Part shown: positions 11,500-24,056 of the stretch, one piece after another
Position numbering within the stretch: position 1 is the stretch's first letter
Layout of the letters: each line of letters begins with the position of its first letter
Assembly: GCF_000003815.2 (NCBI RefSeq)
Contig: NC_049981.1
Coordinates: forward strand, 8,252,085 to 8,316,084
DNA length: 64,000 bases
Direction: 5' to 3'
Origin: Branchiostoma floridae
Lineage: Eukaryota; Chordata; Leptocardii; Amphioxiformes; Branchiostomatidae
Translations under genes and position numbers: made by a program
Notes under the pieces: model-generated
Seen by the model: the letters and a program-made list of their open reading frames with translations, nothing else
What the model was told of the DNA's origin: nothing
The model's database searches: none

Positions 11500-14400
11500 T
11501 GTCCGTGGAACATGGCCGTAGGTCACCTAAGGTCACAGGAGCCTCAGAATAGAAAAAGACATTTGGAAAATATTGATTTCAAAAAGCGTGAATTTTGATT
11601 TATCATATGATGTCATATCCTTGTAGATAGAAAACTAGCACTGCTGTGTAATTATTACGCTTGGAAAAGCTTATTATATCTGTTTAGTTTGCATTTTCAA
11701 GGAAGGCGTCATAGAGGTTGAAACTGTGATTAATCAATTTGCCACCAATCAACCATTCTGCTTTAGCACATCATATACCTGTGACAACAGACAAAGTGCC
11801 ATGGTGACAGATAGCAGCACTGCAATGTACTAAATCAAATACATTAGTTATGACTTCTCCACCCCAAGTTGCCTGTACGTTGATGTACCTGAACTGTGTT
11901 TATATCTCTGGTAGCTGAGCTCCAGGGAAGTTCGAGTCCTTGTAGAAGTGAAGGAAATGGTGAATGCAGGCCCATTCTAGCATACATGTACAGAGCAATC
12001 AGTCTGTTTGAATTTCTCATTGATTATGATGACTTCAGTGACAGGAAAATTTACATGTAAGAAAAAAGAACCATACACACTTACCCAGTGTACCTCACTC
12101 AGTGTTAGTATATGTGTGAAATACTATTTGAGATATCATCTCCCAGGGCAGAGTTGGGCCGGCAAAACTACGTAAGTTTCAAAGAAGCCAAAAGACAAAT
12201 CCTACTTTAAAAATGGACTTTATATATTCTAGTAAGCGAAATGGGACAAATCGGCACTTGTGCATGTACATGTACACCAGAGTAGATTACAAATGGGTTG
12301 GTGACATCTTGATTGAAGGTGTGTTTTTATGATTTCAAAAGGTGAGTTGAAATGACGAAAGCTTCACACTAATACGTGAGAGACAGTGTGCCCCACACCA
12401 TCCCATGACCTCATCTCAGGAAGTATACTTGCTGTCAAGGCATAGTCCATGGGAGCCATGATAGCAGAAAATAGGCGTGGGTATCAGTGCACAAGATTCA
12501 GGTCCGGGTCTTCTTCAGGTCCAGAGGATTAGGTCATCATCTGGACCCTACTTGGACATGACTCAGTATGTGAAAACTTGTGAATTGGCAAGACTCAAAA
12601 CGATGATCCATTTTGCTTCAAAGAAGTCTTCTCTATCGTTCTGTTCATTTTCTGATAGGTCCAATCCGGTCCACTAATTTTTTCATGTCCTGTAGTTTTG
12701 GCACCATTTGGTCCAACAAGAAAATACAGTTTTGTGATGGCGCCTACCCCTATCAGAAAAAAAGTGATGAATAGAAATATGGTATGCACTTCTTTCCCTT
12801 TTTGTGAAGGAGAGCCACATTTCCCTTTATGAAGAAAATTTGCAAGTAAATGTTGACTTGTATGTATTAGTTGTTGGAGACCATTATGGTCACAGAACAC
12901 AGTATTTATCTGCAATCCCCTGTAGTCAATGGTGGTTCTGGTATAAAGTAGTTTGTCACAGTGCTTAAAAAGGCCATAGAGATGTTTTTGTGCACAATAG
13001 CGAGGTGGGAAATGCATAACTGTAGAGGAATACATCAATTTATAGACTACATATTAAGTTAAGTTGGATTATGATGTTTTTTGGATGGTCGGTTGGTTGG
13101 CATATATTTGCTTTTGAATGAATATAAATTTGTATCACATAATAGCGGGCTCAAAAAGAGCCAGCAACTTAAAGTTCATTTTCACTTACTAGTATTTTGT
13201 AGATTGTACCCTGAGCTCAAACATATTTCATTTTTGTAGATCTGAATTTTTAAGTGTCAAAGCTTCTGAAATCCTTAACCATGTGAATCCTATACTGAGT
13301 TCTGCTACCTACATGTATCATTATAGTGCTTTCATCTTCTATTCTAGCTTGCTCAATTTGCATACGGGCCCAAACACAACTTCTAAGAAGTTTGTACAAG
13401 ATAAGGATGGAGCTTAGAAATTATGTGTTTTAAAAAAAAAATGAAATTTTCTTTCTAACAATATAGCCATCAATTCACCAGTTTTAACTGTACATTTTGG
13501 GGTGAGGTGAATACTAATGTAATATATAAGATGATTAACAATAAAGCATTTCTTACTGAGACTTTCACATCTGGTGGCACCCAATATAAAACATCACGCT
13601 TGTAAAAGCACACCTCTTTGGATATGGAAAACCATCTTAATAAGGTTTTTTTATGGCTAATACATAACTCCTAAAATACATGTATATTATGCTGGTGACT
13701 TAGACATATACCATATCACACTCACTCACTGACTATCCGGTTTAGTGGATCTTTGTTGATTTCTGTGTGAAGAACTAAATGGCCAAAAAGATAGACACTG
13801 TATCAGCCATGACATCATTGCGGATATGATGGCTGCTTGGAACAGGAAAAATCTTCAGTACGTCACCAGGACAGCTATACAATGAACACGCCGAGGGTGA
13901 CAAGCTTTTAAACAGTATGTGTAGAAGCCACCAGGTGCATGACTGTCTCGGGCTGGGAATGCCTAGAGGAATATATTTTGTAATTCTACAGATAAAATTA
14001 TCATTCATAATGAATGTTCTAGTTAGAGAAGTGCTGAGAGACTGTTCTTTCCCAACCGCCAAGTTGTAGTCTGGTCATGTCAGCTGTTCACATCAGTGCT
14101 GTTACCTGAGTTATGTGATGCATTGTTTTAAATAGCCCTGTAACAACAGTCTTACTTCATTTAGTGTACCAGTACCAAAGAAATATTAAAGCCAGTTTGA
14201 TGTTCAATGATTGCTATAGGAAGATTATGGATTAACTTGATAAAATACAGTTTCAATAAAATTCATCTGAAGAAATAGACATGTAATGTTACAGTTGCAG
14301 AATGTAAACAAGGCAGCTTTCGTTCAAGCATAGCCAAAAAAATTGCCAGGATGAAAAATCCAAAGAGACTTAAGTAAACATCGTTCACTCCCATGTTAAA

Positions 14401-16432
14401 CAGGGCATTGTTGAATTGTCTGGATGTTGACAAATCAACATTGGTGTTACAGTTGCATACTGTGGGGAAGTGGCCATACTAACCCTTGTGGTGCTGGCAA
14501 ATTACCATACATTTTCCCAATTCTGGGCGTTTTAGACCCTTTGGAAAGTAGGGGTACTGTTTTCACTATGCTACATAATGATGTATAACTTTATTGGGTT
14601 ATTTGGAAGGAAAGGAACAAAAAAAAAAAGAATAGTGAAAACAGTACCAACATATGCTTCCCAACATATGTTGGACGTAACACTACAAGGGTTCTGATAT
14701 CCAGGTTCATTGTTGCTGGTTGTCTTTTTATCAGCCTGTGACATTGTTAGCACTGATAATACAATTGTACACCTCATTACTTCACTACCCCTCCTTTATT
14801 AGAGGACCAATCTGTGGCACAATATATAGCATATTGGATTTAAAGTTTGTATCAAATCAAAGTACAACATTTTCTGATTGTATTCAACAACAATGATGGT
14901 ATTATTCAATTAACATACATGTACACATCTGTGCTACCCTTCCTGTTATTCAACATTAATTTGTACCATCAAAAACAATTATTTAAACTTAAGGTTTTGG
15001 GGCTAATGTAAACTTATGGTGATCCAATTCTGGCTGCCAATGGGGTCACAATAGACATATCTTTGACTATCTATGGCTGAAAAAAGGAACATACTTTTTA
15101 AAAGCTGTAATATTGTCTTGCAATAACTTGAAATTATGGAGATTAACCTCTGTGAGGTACTCGAAGGCATTGATGTTAACATGTCATTGGCATTCATGAT
15201 TAGAGTCTGAAGAATGTTTTTTGATGGCTATGCTTAATAACAGGCAAAGGGTGTACTGAATTTATGGCACAAAAGTGTTTGTGTATGTTAATTGAATGAT
15301 GCAAATCGTTATTCCTGAATATATATATAAGTGGAAAAAATGTACTTTGTTTCATACAATCATATGTATATATTTAATAGAATTCGGATGGTAGAAATCC
15401 CAGAAACCTACAGCCTGTTATACAGTGGTTCTTCTCGCACTTTTTAAACAGTATCTACTACAGAATACATGTTTGTGACAAATGATGTAACAAGTTGTAT
15501 CATTTCTGTCTAAGTGCTTTCATGCCAACCATAGGTACATTGCCAAACTCTAATATGGTGATACATGACAATTCTTGTACCTGTCATGACCTGGAAGAGT
15601 CTTCCACATACATGTACATGTACATCTGTAGCATATGGCATATAGTCAAAGAGCATTATGTACACATTTATACATGTACCACTGCCTGATTTTGGAATTA
15701 TTCTTTGTAACAATCCCTGCCTGTTGTCTGACACATTGTTAATGTTAAGGTTGTAGATATATATGTTTGCAAAATTTCTATTGAGGACAAATGCAATTTA
15801 TATCATTGCAAAGAAATGAGAAGAAACTCTCCTTACTTGACAACAGATCTCCATGAAGATAAACCAGTAATTCCCTGTTCACACCCAGTTTTCTGTCCAA
15901 GTGCTCTTGGTTGGAGAGTGGTGTTAGTTTGGAACCACTACCATGCCATGCCCTACATTTGTAGAACTGCTGCAATGTTTCAACCTTACTGGCAATATTT
16001 CTGGCAGTTGTACAGAGGTAATAGCTTCTCCTGGATGAACATATTTTCAATTTGAGTAATCAATTTCAGTAATTGATAGTTGACATTTCAGCAGAAATTG
16101 AATAAATACTTGAGAACAGAAAGATTGTCCATGGTACGTTTTGCTGCTAATTGAATGTAATGTTCATGTAAGCTACAGAGAGAAAACTTCTGGCAAGTGT
16201 CATTGCCTTGTCACTCCACCAGTCTGGGATGCAGGGAAAGGCTTTCCACGTGCTCATCCTTGTCTGTGCATGAAGCACTTGGTTCACTGCTTAATTACAA
16301 CATAGATGATTCAACATTTTCATCTTTACACCATATCTAGATGTCAAATCGTGAGCTTAAATATGTTAACCTCCAGTAATTCTGTCATTGACACCATTTC
16401 AATGATGTTTTTATTGCCATTCTTGTTTAAAG
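11500..16432. other. NDST 3' UTR and intergenic DNA
   Basis: Begins with the NDST 3' UTR of unknown length; I could not pick a convincing poly(A) site. One MITE copy lies at 12473-12765. Otherwise AT-rich sequence with short open frames that I do not recognise and that lack splice-flanked coding character. Confidence 0.5.
12473..12765. mobile_element. GGTGGGTACCGGTAC-family MITE, degraded copy 2
   Basis: Shows the family order in decayed form: GATTCAGGTCCGGGTC, TGTGAAAACTTGTGAATTGG, AAACGATGATCCATTTTG, TAGGTCCAATCCGGTCCAC, then CGCCTACCCCTA at the end. No coding potential. Confidence 0.65.
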
Positions 16433-16515
16433 AGGAGAACAAGACCGCTCTGGCCCATGCCCTGACCATGTGCCCCCCTTACACACTCAACGAACTTACA
16501 CATGTCAAAGTATAG
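16433..16515 (+). CDS. Orphan candidate terminal exon, unidentified
   Basis: A pyrimidine-rich tract and AG at 16431-16432 precede an in-frame stretch reading EENKTALAHALTMCPPYTLN then ELTHVKV and TAG at 16513. The short stretch is GC-rich and codon-like against AT-rich surroundings, which is why I list it. I do not recognise the protein and found no partner exon. It could be chance. Confidence 0.2.
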
Positions 16516-18718
16516 TTCCCCATTATTTATCATTCAGCAGTTGTGCCATTATTGTATCAATTAGTTCTTAAAGTCCAGTTATGGAAACAATAGAATTTCC
16601 TAATTTATTACGCAAATGAGTCACCATTTGCATAATATTCATCATATTGTGTAAAGCTTAGAATGGAAACCCATTGTTCCTTTCGTCAGCTAACCTCTTT
16701 GGAATATTATTTTTTACAAAAACGACCCTGCAGTTCCAAAATAACCTTCCAAAGTTTAATAGGGGCCCAAGCCTGTCCCATTTTGCCATGCCACACAAAT
16801 GCTAAAATCATATAATTAATGTAAAGGACATGAGATACATTGGCGAAACTGCTAAGATATTTTTTCTTCATTTATTATGCAAATGTTCCCCTAAACTTAA
16901 GTCACTTCTTCCCAAGCAAAAGATAGAGCTATCAAACACCCAACCCAGATCGTAACCAGAGGACAAGAACCGGTTGAATAACTTACATGTAGTAAATGGT
17001 TCAATGAGAATGTGTGGAGAGTACTTCACCATTCAGTTTGGTTACCTCATACCTCCATGAAATATTAAGAGCATTCATAGATTTTATGCAAATGACGAGC
17101 TATGTCAAGTTTCAGGGTGAAGTTAGTCCCGTTAGTGTGTACGAAGTTGTACACAGTTACGAACAGTTACCAATGGCTAAGAGACTTTAGCCTGGTATCC
17201 AGCCGTAATATAGCTATCGAGTCTCTTCTGTCCTCTCCGCAATTATATCGGGAGTCAAGTTGACGTCAAATAATGGATAGGATGATGTCATCTAACAGGC
17301 ATATGTACGAAGTTGTCTAAAGTAGTCCAAAGTTACGTGAAGTCATGACGTCATTTAACTTCAGACAGAGGCCAGGGTAGGGTGGCATGTGTACGAAAAT
17401 GCCCAAAGTTACGTGACTTCATTTCACTTCGGACAGTGGGCAGCGTATGGCGGGAGGTGATCAAAGTTGTCCAAAGTTTAAATAGGTGATGTCCTCGTAC
17501 GTACCTCGAACAGTAGTTTTTAAGATATGGTGGCAGATATGCAAAGTTGTTACTGTACATACTGATAGTTATCGAAATCTAAAAAAGTGAAGTAAATCTA
17601 ACACACAGCATACACGCACATAAGGAAAAAAATAATAATTAATGCTCATAAATTCTAAAAAGCTTTATTTATTTTCACTCCTTAATCCCCATTTCACCCC
17701 TTTAAGCTAAATGCATATTGGCTTACACAATGCACACGAAAGTTAACGTTAACCATTTCAGTAACTTTTCCGTATCGTTGGGCGATAGTGTTTGCAAATG
17801 TTATCAGTTAAAAATCAAAGACAATCTCTGTTTGATTTCATTTGCTTAACTTTTAATGTTTTCTGTTTTGTCCATCACAAACGTTCACCTCTCACGCTAG
17901 CGCGAGTTTTCCTAACCCTGTGTCACATATAATTACCTGTTTTTTTTAATGTTATGCCATGCAATGTCCACTTATTATATTCACTTTTAGAAGCGTCAAC
18001 AATCATGAAGTAATTTACATGCATTTTTGACACCAATTGCACTCTGTTTATAACAAGGTTTGTACAAATTTCTGGACTTTTATTCAAATATATTGTATAG
18101 GTAATTTCATCTATCGTAACGTAGTATAAGGCACAGTTTCTGTCCGCAAGTCCGCGTCAGGTCTTCTTGGGTCTACTACAGGTGGGCCGCGTAGACATAC
18201 CTTCCAGGGGCGTGGCATCGTTGGTGTGACTTAAACGGTTGGATCCGCCCGGTACAACGCAACAGAATTAAAACGCGTATGCAATGTACACGTCCTAGTT
18301 CCCATTGTTCCGCTGCCTTGTGCAGTTCGCCGCTGGTCTAGATAGCAGCTACGATAGTTGGCATAGTCCAGCTGATTGCTGGCCTTATCTGACTGCCGGC
18401 CTCGGGAAAAAAAGAAATGGCCAGCAAAAGTGTGTGATGAGCCAAAAAAGGCCTCAGAGAGCCTGCTATGGAGGCTACGTCTCCGGGCCTGCTTCCGCGA
18501 AACAGCGTGGACAATAGCAGGACTACGCGTACGGTTGTCTCTGTCGTCAAGGACCTTCCCTAGATCAGTGCGCGGACGTAGTCGTGGCAAGAATCCGTAA
18601 TCGCCAAGCGTAGCGCATCGCTGGGGTCATTTCTCTGTTGTCTTCCCAACAGAACTCCTCCTCTTGTATATGCTTTTGTAGACGGCGACGGAAAAAGCAT
18701 CACTCACTCTCTCTCTCT

Positions 18719-18751
<33 letters not shown>

Positions 18752-18990
18752 GCGCGCGCACGCACCACGCGCGCACACACACACACACAGTGAATATAAC
18801 CTCCATCAATGTTTGATAGGGGTAATTAATTGTTTCAAGGCTTGCCTTTTGACTTGTAGTCTTTCAAAAGTTTCCAAAAGGCTGTAGGATTATCACCAAT
18901 AAAGAAAGAGCAGAGCTGTTTAAAAAATATCAGTAGTCTTTTTTAGTTATTCGTTTTTAGTCTTTAAGTTCGCCCCTTTAGTATTTTTCT
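16516..18990. other. Intergenic, repeat-rich, no gene
   Basis: Contains fragments of the ATGCAAAT/CTCATACCTCCATGAAAT repeat family (about 16600-17120) and unidentified CG-richer sequence at 18130-18620. A 38-base block at about 18438-18476 (AGAGAGCCTGCTATGGAGGCT core) recurs inverted at about 23140-23180, so it is a transposon end rather than a gene. Confidence 0.5.
18706..18790. repeat. (CT)n(CG)n(CA)n microsatellite
   Basis: Compound dinucleotide repeat: CT, then CGCG, then a CA run, CGCG again, and a second CA run. Confidence 0.97.
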
Positions 18991-19011
18991 TCTCTTAGTA
19001 AGGCCATGTTG

Positions 19012-19834
19012 ATTTGATTATATGGATGACATCCTCTGGGAAGTCCAAAACTGATGCGAGCGAGCGAATATAAAAAACGTTTGGCCAAAAAAAAGTTGCC
19101 CTCAATATGGACATCGGAAGGTTGAACATAGAACATGATGATGTTGGGTCCAGTTACTCCAGTACATCCTACGGCTGCAAAACATTTTTTTTTCTTCTTC
19201 TTGGATTGATCCGAAAAAAACAGAGCTGAAAAAAAATCAGTGGAACGGGCTTCGCCAATTTAAAATGGACACACTATGTTGGCATGCAATTGGGGTTTTA
19301 CCGGGCCAAGAAGACAACAAGAGCGAAGTCGAGTAGAGTTTGTACCAAGTTTCTACAGTCAAAAATACAGAGACAGTTAGCCTTGATTACATGGAGATGG
19401 GATTTTAAAAACGCCAGTAGAAGTCGGATAATCAACCAAACAGGTTCATTTGTAGCAAAATTGACCAATTACCATTGTTTTGAGGATTGCCAATTCTCAA
19501 GTTTTTATAGACAATCAGGTCAGGTCCGGACCTGGAAATGATCCTCTGAACCTGAACGGGACCTATACCTGATTTTTTCTGTACTTGTACCCACCCCTAC
19601 CAACAATAGATAAAAAAAATACAAAGATACAAAAATGACTTTGGATTTATTTTTGCATTCTACGACATTAGTTATCTGTTTTCTGATACTGTACTTTTTA
19701 ATGTACGGTATATATGACCTCAATTCACAGCTTGCACAATTTACTGTGTGGTCGAAAACTTTTTTTTTGTTTTGGAAATGGCCGAAAATTGATGCGAGCG
19801 CGGATGTCATAAATATAATCAAATCAACATGGCT
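19012..19834. mobile_element. Harbinger-like element with long TIRs, copy 1
   Basis: Starts GGCCATGTTGATTTGATTAT and ends with the inverted form (ATCAAATCAACATGGCT at 19834), ~32-base TIRs. It is flanked by TAA at 19009-19011 and 19835-19837, fitting the TWA target duplication of PIF/Harbinger transposons. The interior carries a GGTGGGTACCGGTAC-type module (about 19140-19605) and no transposase, so it is non-autonomous. A second copy is at 35162-36433. Confidence 0.8.
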
Positions 19835-19837
19835 TAA

Positions 19838-20878
19838 ATTAGGAGCCTCTAATATACGGATAACGTGGGTTGTTGGGCAGTAACCCTAACTAGGTTACTA
19901 ACCCTCCATGTTTGTGTTACGCAGATTTTAAAAGCCTCGGTTACTGAACATCGATCACAATGCATAAGATAGTCATCTTCAGCGATTTTCGACTCAGTGA
20001 AAACATTGGGAACAGGTGCACAATATCACCCCACCACAACCACAGTCGTCCCTCATTCTGGGCGGGAAATTTGACCCGCAGTACGAAGTGTTTTCCACAT
20101 GCCCTGAATTATCACTGTACTTTTAAAAGATTCCGCCTGTGCTTGTCGCAGAGAAGTCCTGTCGTTTGATGCCCAGTAAAAGCCATTAAATAATGTTTCA
20201 TTACAAAGCAGTGTTTCAGAGAATGATTACGTCATAGGCACCACTGTTGGACCCAGAGATGTCATTTTCCATCATGCCGTCTGTTACATGTTGGCGACCC
20301 TCAGAAATGTGACAGTTATTTTTGAATTCAGCAGACCAAGACAAATAGCAGATTGTAATCAATCTATCCGTGTGACAAACCCCGGCCAGGGGAGGGACAT
20401 TTTTATATGCCCCAATTTCTCCTCCAGGTTTTTATGCTGTAGCGTTACTTCTCAGTCAGTCTTCTTGAACAGATGACGTCAAAAATATTCTCCTTATAAC
20501 ATTGACAGAGAGACAAAACCATAAAATGTGGTGTTTGGTATAACATATTTACTCTGTGAGGTAGGAGCCTGTTAGGGAATTCAGAAACGCTGTTCTAATT
20601 CCCTCTTTAAAACACAGACTTTCCTGAGTAACGTTTAGAAGAACATACATTCCTTCATATCTTTTATATAGTACATTCACATCTTAGATAACATTATCAA
20701 TGAGAATTCAAGAATAGCAAAAAATCACCTCACAGTGGATATGGTATACACCAGGACATGCAACCAAATCAAGTACACTGATAGCTGAGTATCATCGAGC
20801 CATGTGACGGTTACATCACGTGTGAAAGTTCATATGTACAATATGTATTTGTTATTATGATAATCTTATTACTAATGA
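19838..20878. other. Intergenic and Kv1 3' flank
   Basis: No convincing gene. The part next to 20878 would be the 3' UTR of the Kv channel on the minus strand; I could not identify a firm poly(A) site. Confidence 0.4.
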
Positions 20879-22252
20879 CTATACTATAGTTTCTTTAGTG
20901 GTTGGAGCTTCAGACAGAGTTTCATCCTCCGAATCTTCAATGTCATCTTTGTTGCCTTTGTTGTGCTCATCTTCATCTTCTTCGCTGTCTTTTTCTGTTT
21001 GTCTGTCATACAGTTCGTCAAATTTGGTAACGATGACGGGAACAGGTAGAGCTATGGTCAGGATACCTGCCAGAGCACAGATGCTCCCCAGAAACTTCCC
21101 TCCACCGGTGGTAGGGTAGTGGTCTCCATATCCGACTGTTACCATGGTAATGAGAGCCCACCAAAACCCGTCAGGGATGCTCTCAAAGTGGGTAGACTCA
21201 TATCCAAACTCGATGAAGAAAATGGCGGAGGAGAATAAGATGATACATATGCCCATGAAAACCCCGAGCATTCCGATGTCGGGTAAGCTTGCAGTCAGGG
21301 CCAGACCGATCATACGAAGGCCGCGAGAGTACCGGGCCAGTTTGAGGGCACGAGTGGCGCGAAGCAGACGGGTGACACGCATGGCCCAGCCGGCGTACAT
21401 GTACATCGGCTCCACCATCATGGTGACAATAGTGATGAACCAGGGAGTCACTGCGATCATGTCGTATATGTTCAGCGTACTTTTGAAGTACCGTTTCCTG
21501 TTCGGACATGTCAGAACCCGCAACAATAATTCCAAAACAAACCAACCAGTGCAGACGGTCTCGATAAGAAAATAAGGGTCCACGAATGGAGATTTCTCAT
21601 TACGGGAGTATTGCATCATAGGCAGGGTTTCAGCGCAAACCGCAGCAACGGACAGTAGAATCGCAAACACGGAAAAGAAAGCGAACAGCATAGCCCAGTG
21701 CGAACTTCTAGGCTTCGTCGCTAAAACCCACAGGTCTTTTACAAGTTTGCTTCTCGGCAAAGGTTGCTCAGCTACCCTGTGGAACCCCTCTTTTTCTCGA
21801 TATCTTTGGATGACATCGTCCCCCAACTTGAAGAACTTGAGCTCATCAGTGAAGACGTCTACTGGTACCTCATCCGGGCGATCCAGACGCCCTCCCGTCT
21901 GATAAAACGCAATAATTGCTTCTGCGCTTGGACGGTGTCGATCAAAAAAGTACTCGTCTCTGTATGGATCGTAGAATTTCTTCCTGTTCTCCGAACTTCC
22001 AAGTAAGGTGTTGGGAAACCTCGCCAGAGTCTCGGGTTCCAACTCGAATCTGAGTCCTGCCACGTTGATCACCACTCTTCTGCGGAGATGAGCGAGGGCT
22101 GCCCGAGCACGGTCTGCAGTCATGTCCCGATCGAATTCCCTCCATCGGTATTGTTGGCGCTGCACCATTCCAAACAACATTCTGCGTTGGGTCCGAGGGG
22201 TGGCGAGCTCGCCCGACGCTGTATATGCTCCGAGTATCCATGCTGACTCCAT
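20879..22252 (-). CDS. KCNA-like: Voltage-gated K+ channel, Kv1/Shaker type
   Basis: A tetrameric plasma-membrane delayed-rectifier subunit. The single open frame of 457 aa is intronless, as usual for Kv1 coding regions. The start is the ATG at 22252 (context CACAATGG, A at -3 and G at +4); the frame is open 30 bases further but without an ATG. Domains: T1 tetramerisation ~59-155 (VVINVAGLRFE, FPNTLLGS, EYFFDRHRPS), S1 ~185-207, S2 ~225-247, S3 ~260-281, S4 ~292-313 with charges at 292, 295, 298, 301, 304, 307 and 310, S5 ~322-346, pore with selectivity filter TVGYGD 372-377, S6 with PVP 403-405. The tail is short and acidic and ends ETIV, a class I PDZ ligand shape. T1 and S4 fit Kv1 better than Kv2-Kv4. 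Oddities: Val371 replaces the usual Thr before the filter, and Tyr379 sits at the external TEA site. Confidence 0.95.
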   Translation of the reverse strand: MESAWILGAYTASGELATPRTQRRMLFGMVQRQQYRWREFDRDMTADRARAALAHLRRRVVINVAGLRFELEPETLARFPNTLLGSSENRKKFYDPYRDEYFFDRHRPSAEAIIAFYQTGGRLDRPDEVPVDVFTDELKFFKLGDDVIQRYREKEGFHRVAEQPLPRSKLVKDLWVLATKPRSSHWAMLFAFFSVFAILLSVAAVCAETLPMMQYSRNEKSPFVDPYFLIETVCTGWFVLELLLRVLTCPNRKRYFKSTLNIYDMIAVTPWFITIVTMMVEPMYMYAGWAMRVTRLLRATRALKLARYSRGLRMIGLALTASLPDIGMLGVFMGICIILFSSAIFFIEFGYESTHFESIPDGFWWALITMVTVGYGDHYPTTGGGKFLGSICALAGILTIALPVPVIVTKFDELYDRQTEKDSEEDEDEHNKGNKDDIEDSEDETLSEAPTTKETIV

Positions 22253-23179
22253 TGTGGTTTCAGGAAAAGTCACCAAGCACAAGCGTTAGAGTCCCGGTAC
22301 TTCGAGAAGTGGTGCTCTTCCTATGGCCTTCTGTCGACTGGTGCTCCTGAGTTATAAATACAGCAGTGTTTTACATACTTTGCACATACCCCGGTGTCCA
22401 GTCTACGTAATGGATACCCGCGAGGGCAGACCGACCGGTTTCCTTCCAAAAATCTTGGGCCGAAATTCATGTCCATGGCTTACGACATGACGTTACTATT
22501 CTGGGTCACGTCGCCCCTGCCCTTTGTACAAATGCTATACTAGTCATGATGTCTCATTGCGTGTTCTTCTCCCTTTTCTTTGTCTGAAAATAGAGCTTAG
22601 CGTGGCAGGATGAAATACGATGTTGTTTAACGTTTAGAATATACTATTATGTAGTATGTAGGATGTCGGTTCAGTGTTATGGCTCCTCAGCAGTTGTTTT
22701 TGCCATGAATGTGGCTATCCATGGGGACCCTTTTAGTTTGCAGAGATAACGACGGGCGTGTGTTGCTTAATTTAGCCTCGGATCTAAATCGCTTTACTGC
22801 TACGTTGGGTGATGACAGATAAGCGATGCCAACATCAGGTCGGGAGTTACCGAAGAAACCCATCCACAAGATTGCCTTTCTGGTCAACTGAACCGGGGAA
22901 CAGATTGGCCCGTGACCTTTAAGGATAAATTCGCCGTTACTTCTGATAAAAATGTGCCGCTGGCAAAGGCAGGTATTAAAGCTCTCACGCGTCGCGATAA
23001 CAAACCACGTTTATACAGTCAAATTGTTTAACAAGCTCACGAATGGGAGCAAAAGGACCACGCGGAACGAGTGGAGGCATGTTGGGAATGTATCGAAATA
23101 GAACACCCAGAACGCTCCCACTGATTGAGGGATGAACACACATAGTTAGCCTCCATAGCAGGCTCTCTGGGGCCTTTTT
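22253..23179. other. Kv1 5' flank and unassigned DNA
   Basis: Contains the presumptive 5' UTR and promoter of the Kv channel. No motif could be assigned. Around 23140-23180 is an inverted match to the block at 18438-18476. No gene seen. Confidence 0.4.
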
Positions 23180-23563
23180 TAGCCTCTACCAGACTACGTG
23201 GATCGGTGGTCTAATTGTAGAAATTGGACAAATAGAGTCAGTAGTACGCTAGAGGAGTCAGCCGGCCGAGTAGAACCATTATCCTCACCACGTGCCGCAT
23301 GTTCCACACCCAGGCGCACGCCCGCCGCGCCCCACTGGGCGCTGGACGATTTATGACTTAAATCATCTCCAGCACTGAGTTACTTCCTTTGTACTGATTA
23401 TTGGGCGATTAATTTTATATCTTCTCTTGATGCCGACCCCTCACGGGCTTCGTGGTAAGGATAATGGTTCTACTCGACCGACTGACTCCTCTAGCGTACT
23501 ATTGACTCTATTTGTCCAATTTCTACAATTAGACCACCGATCCACGTAGCCTGGTAGAGGCTA
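23180..23563. mobile_element. ~384-bp MITE with ~100-bp TIRs
   Basis: Left arm starts TAGCCTCTACCAGACTACGT and continues for ~100 bases to GTAGAACCATTATCC; the right arm ends with the inverted copy (CGTAGCCTGGTAGAGGCTA), differing at only a few positions. The first bases resemble those of the larger element at 51395 (TAGTCTCTACTAGACT), suggesting one superfamily. No target duplication is visible. Confidence 0.85.
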
Positions 23564-23589
23564 CTGCAAAACCTCTTCTTTCTTATTAA

Positions 23590-23965
23590 GAAAGAAAGAA
23601 CTTTATTGCACGACATTTGTACATGGTATAGTGTATGGCAACAACTATTACACAAAGTACAAAATAGGTGTATAGAATAAGACATAACATCCTAATTAAC
23701 ATAGCAAAAAGGGCTAAAACAAGATATAATGTTACAATCGAGTTGGGCTAATCATGGGTTTCATTATTCTTTCTAATAACAAAGCAGTCTTTGATATATT
23801 TGCCTAACTTTGCATTATGGGAATTGTGGCATCTAAAGATATATACAAATCTGTCTTTAGCATCGAGGTTCTTGAAATCTGCTGTAATGGATTCTAGAAA
23901 TGTGAATAGCTCATTACGTAAAATATCCATAAAAAAGTGAAATTCATCTTCAATATGCTTTGGAC
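23590..23965 (-). pseudogene. LINE C-terminal fragment
   Basis: The minus-strand frame reads FCPKHIEDEFHFF, then LRNELFTFLESITADFKN, DAKDRFVYIFRC and KLGKYIKDCFVIRK. This is the zinc-knuckle-like C-terminal tail seen in RT proteins of CR1/L2-like LINEs, with an apparent internal deletion after HFF. The 3' UTR end lies near 23590. It abuts the first exon of the unidentified gene at 24057. Confidence 0.65.
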
Positions 23966-24056
23966 AGAAAAAATAATACAGGTTTTGCTATCACAAATAT
24001 ATTGTACTGATGTTTTATTGCAATTTTTTTGCAGGTCAAATCTTATTAAGTACTAG

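Noticed and set aside
21144-21575. Plus-strand 143-codon frame
   Set aside because: It is antisense to the S3-S6 region of the Kv1 channel, which has unmistakable T1, S4 and TVGYGD motifs.
22253-22282. Extended Kv1 start ten codons upstream
   Set aside because: That codon is TTG (CAA on the plus strand), not ATG; the first ATG at 22252 has a good Kozak context.
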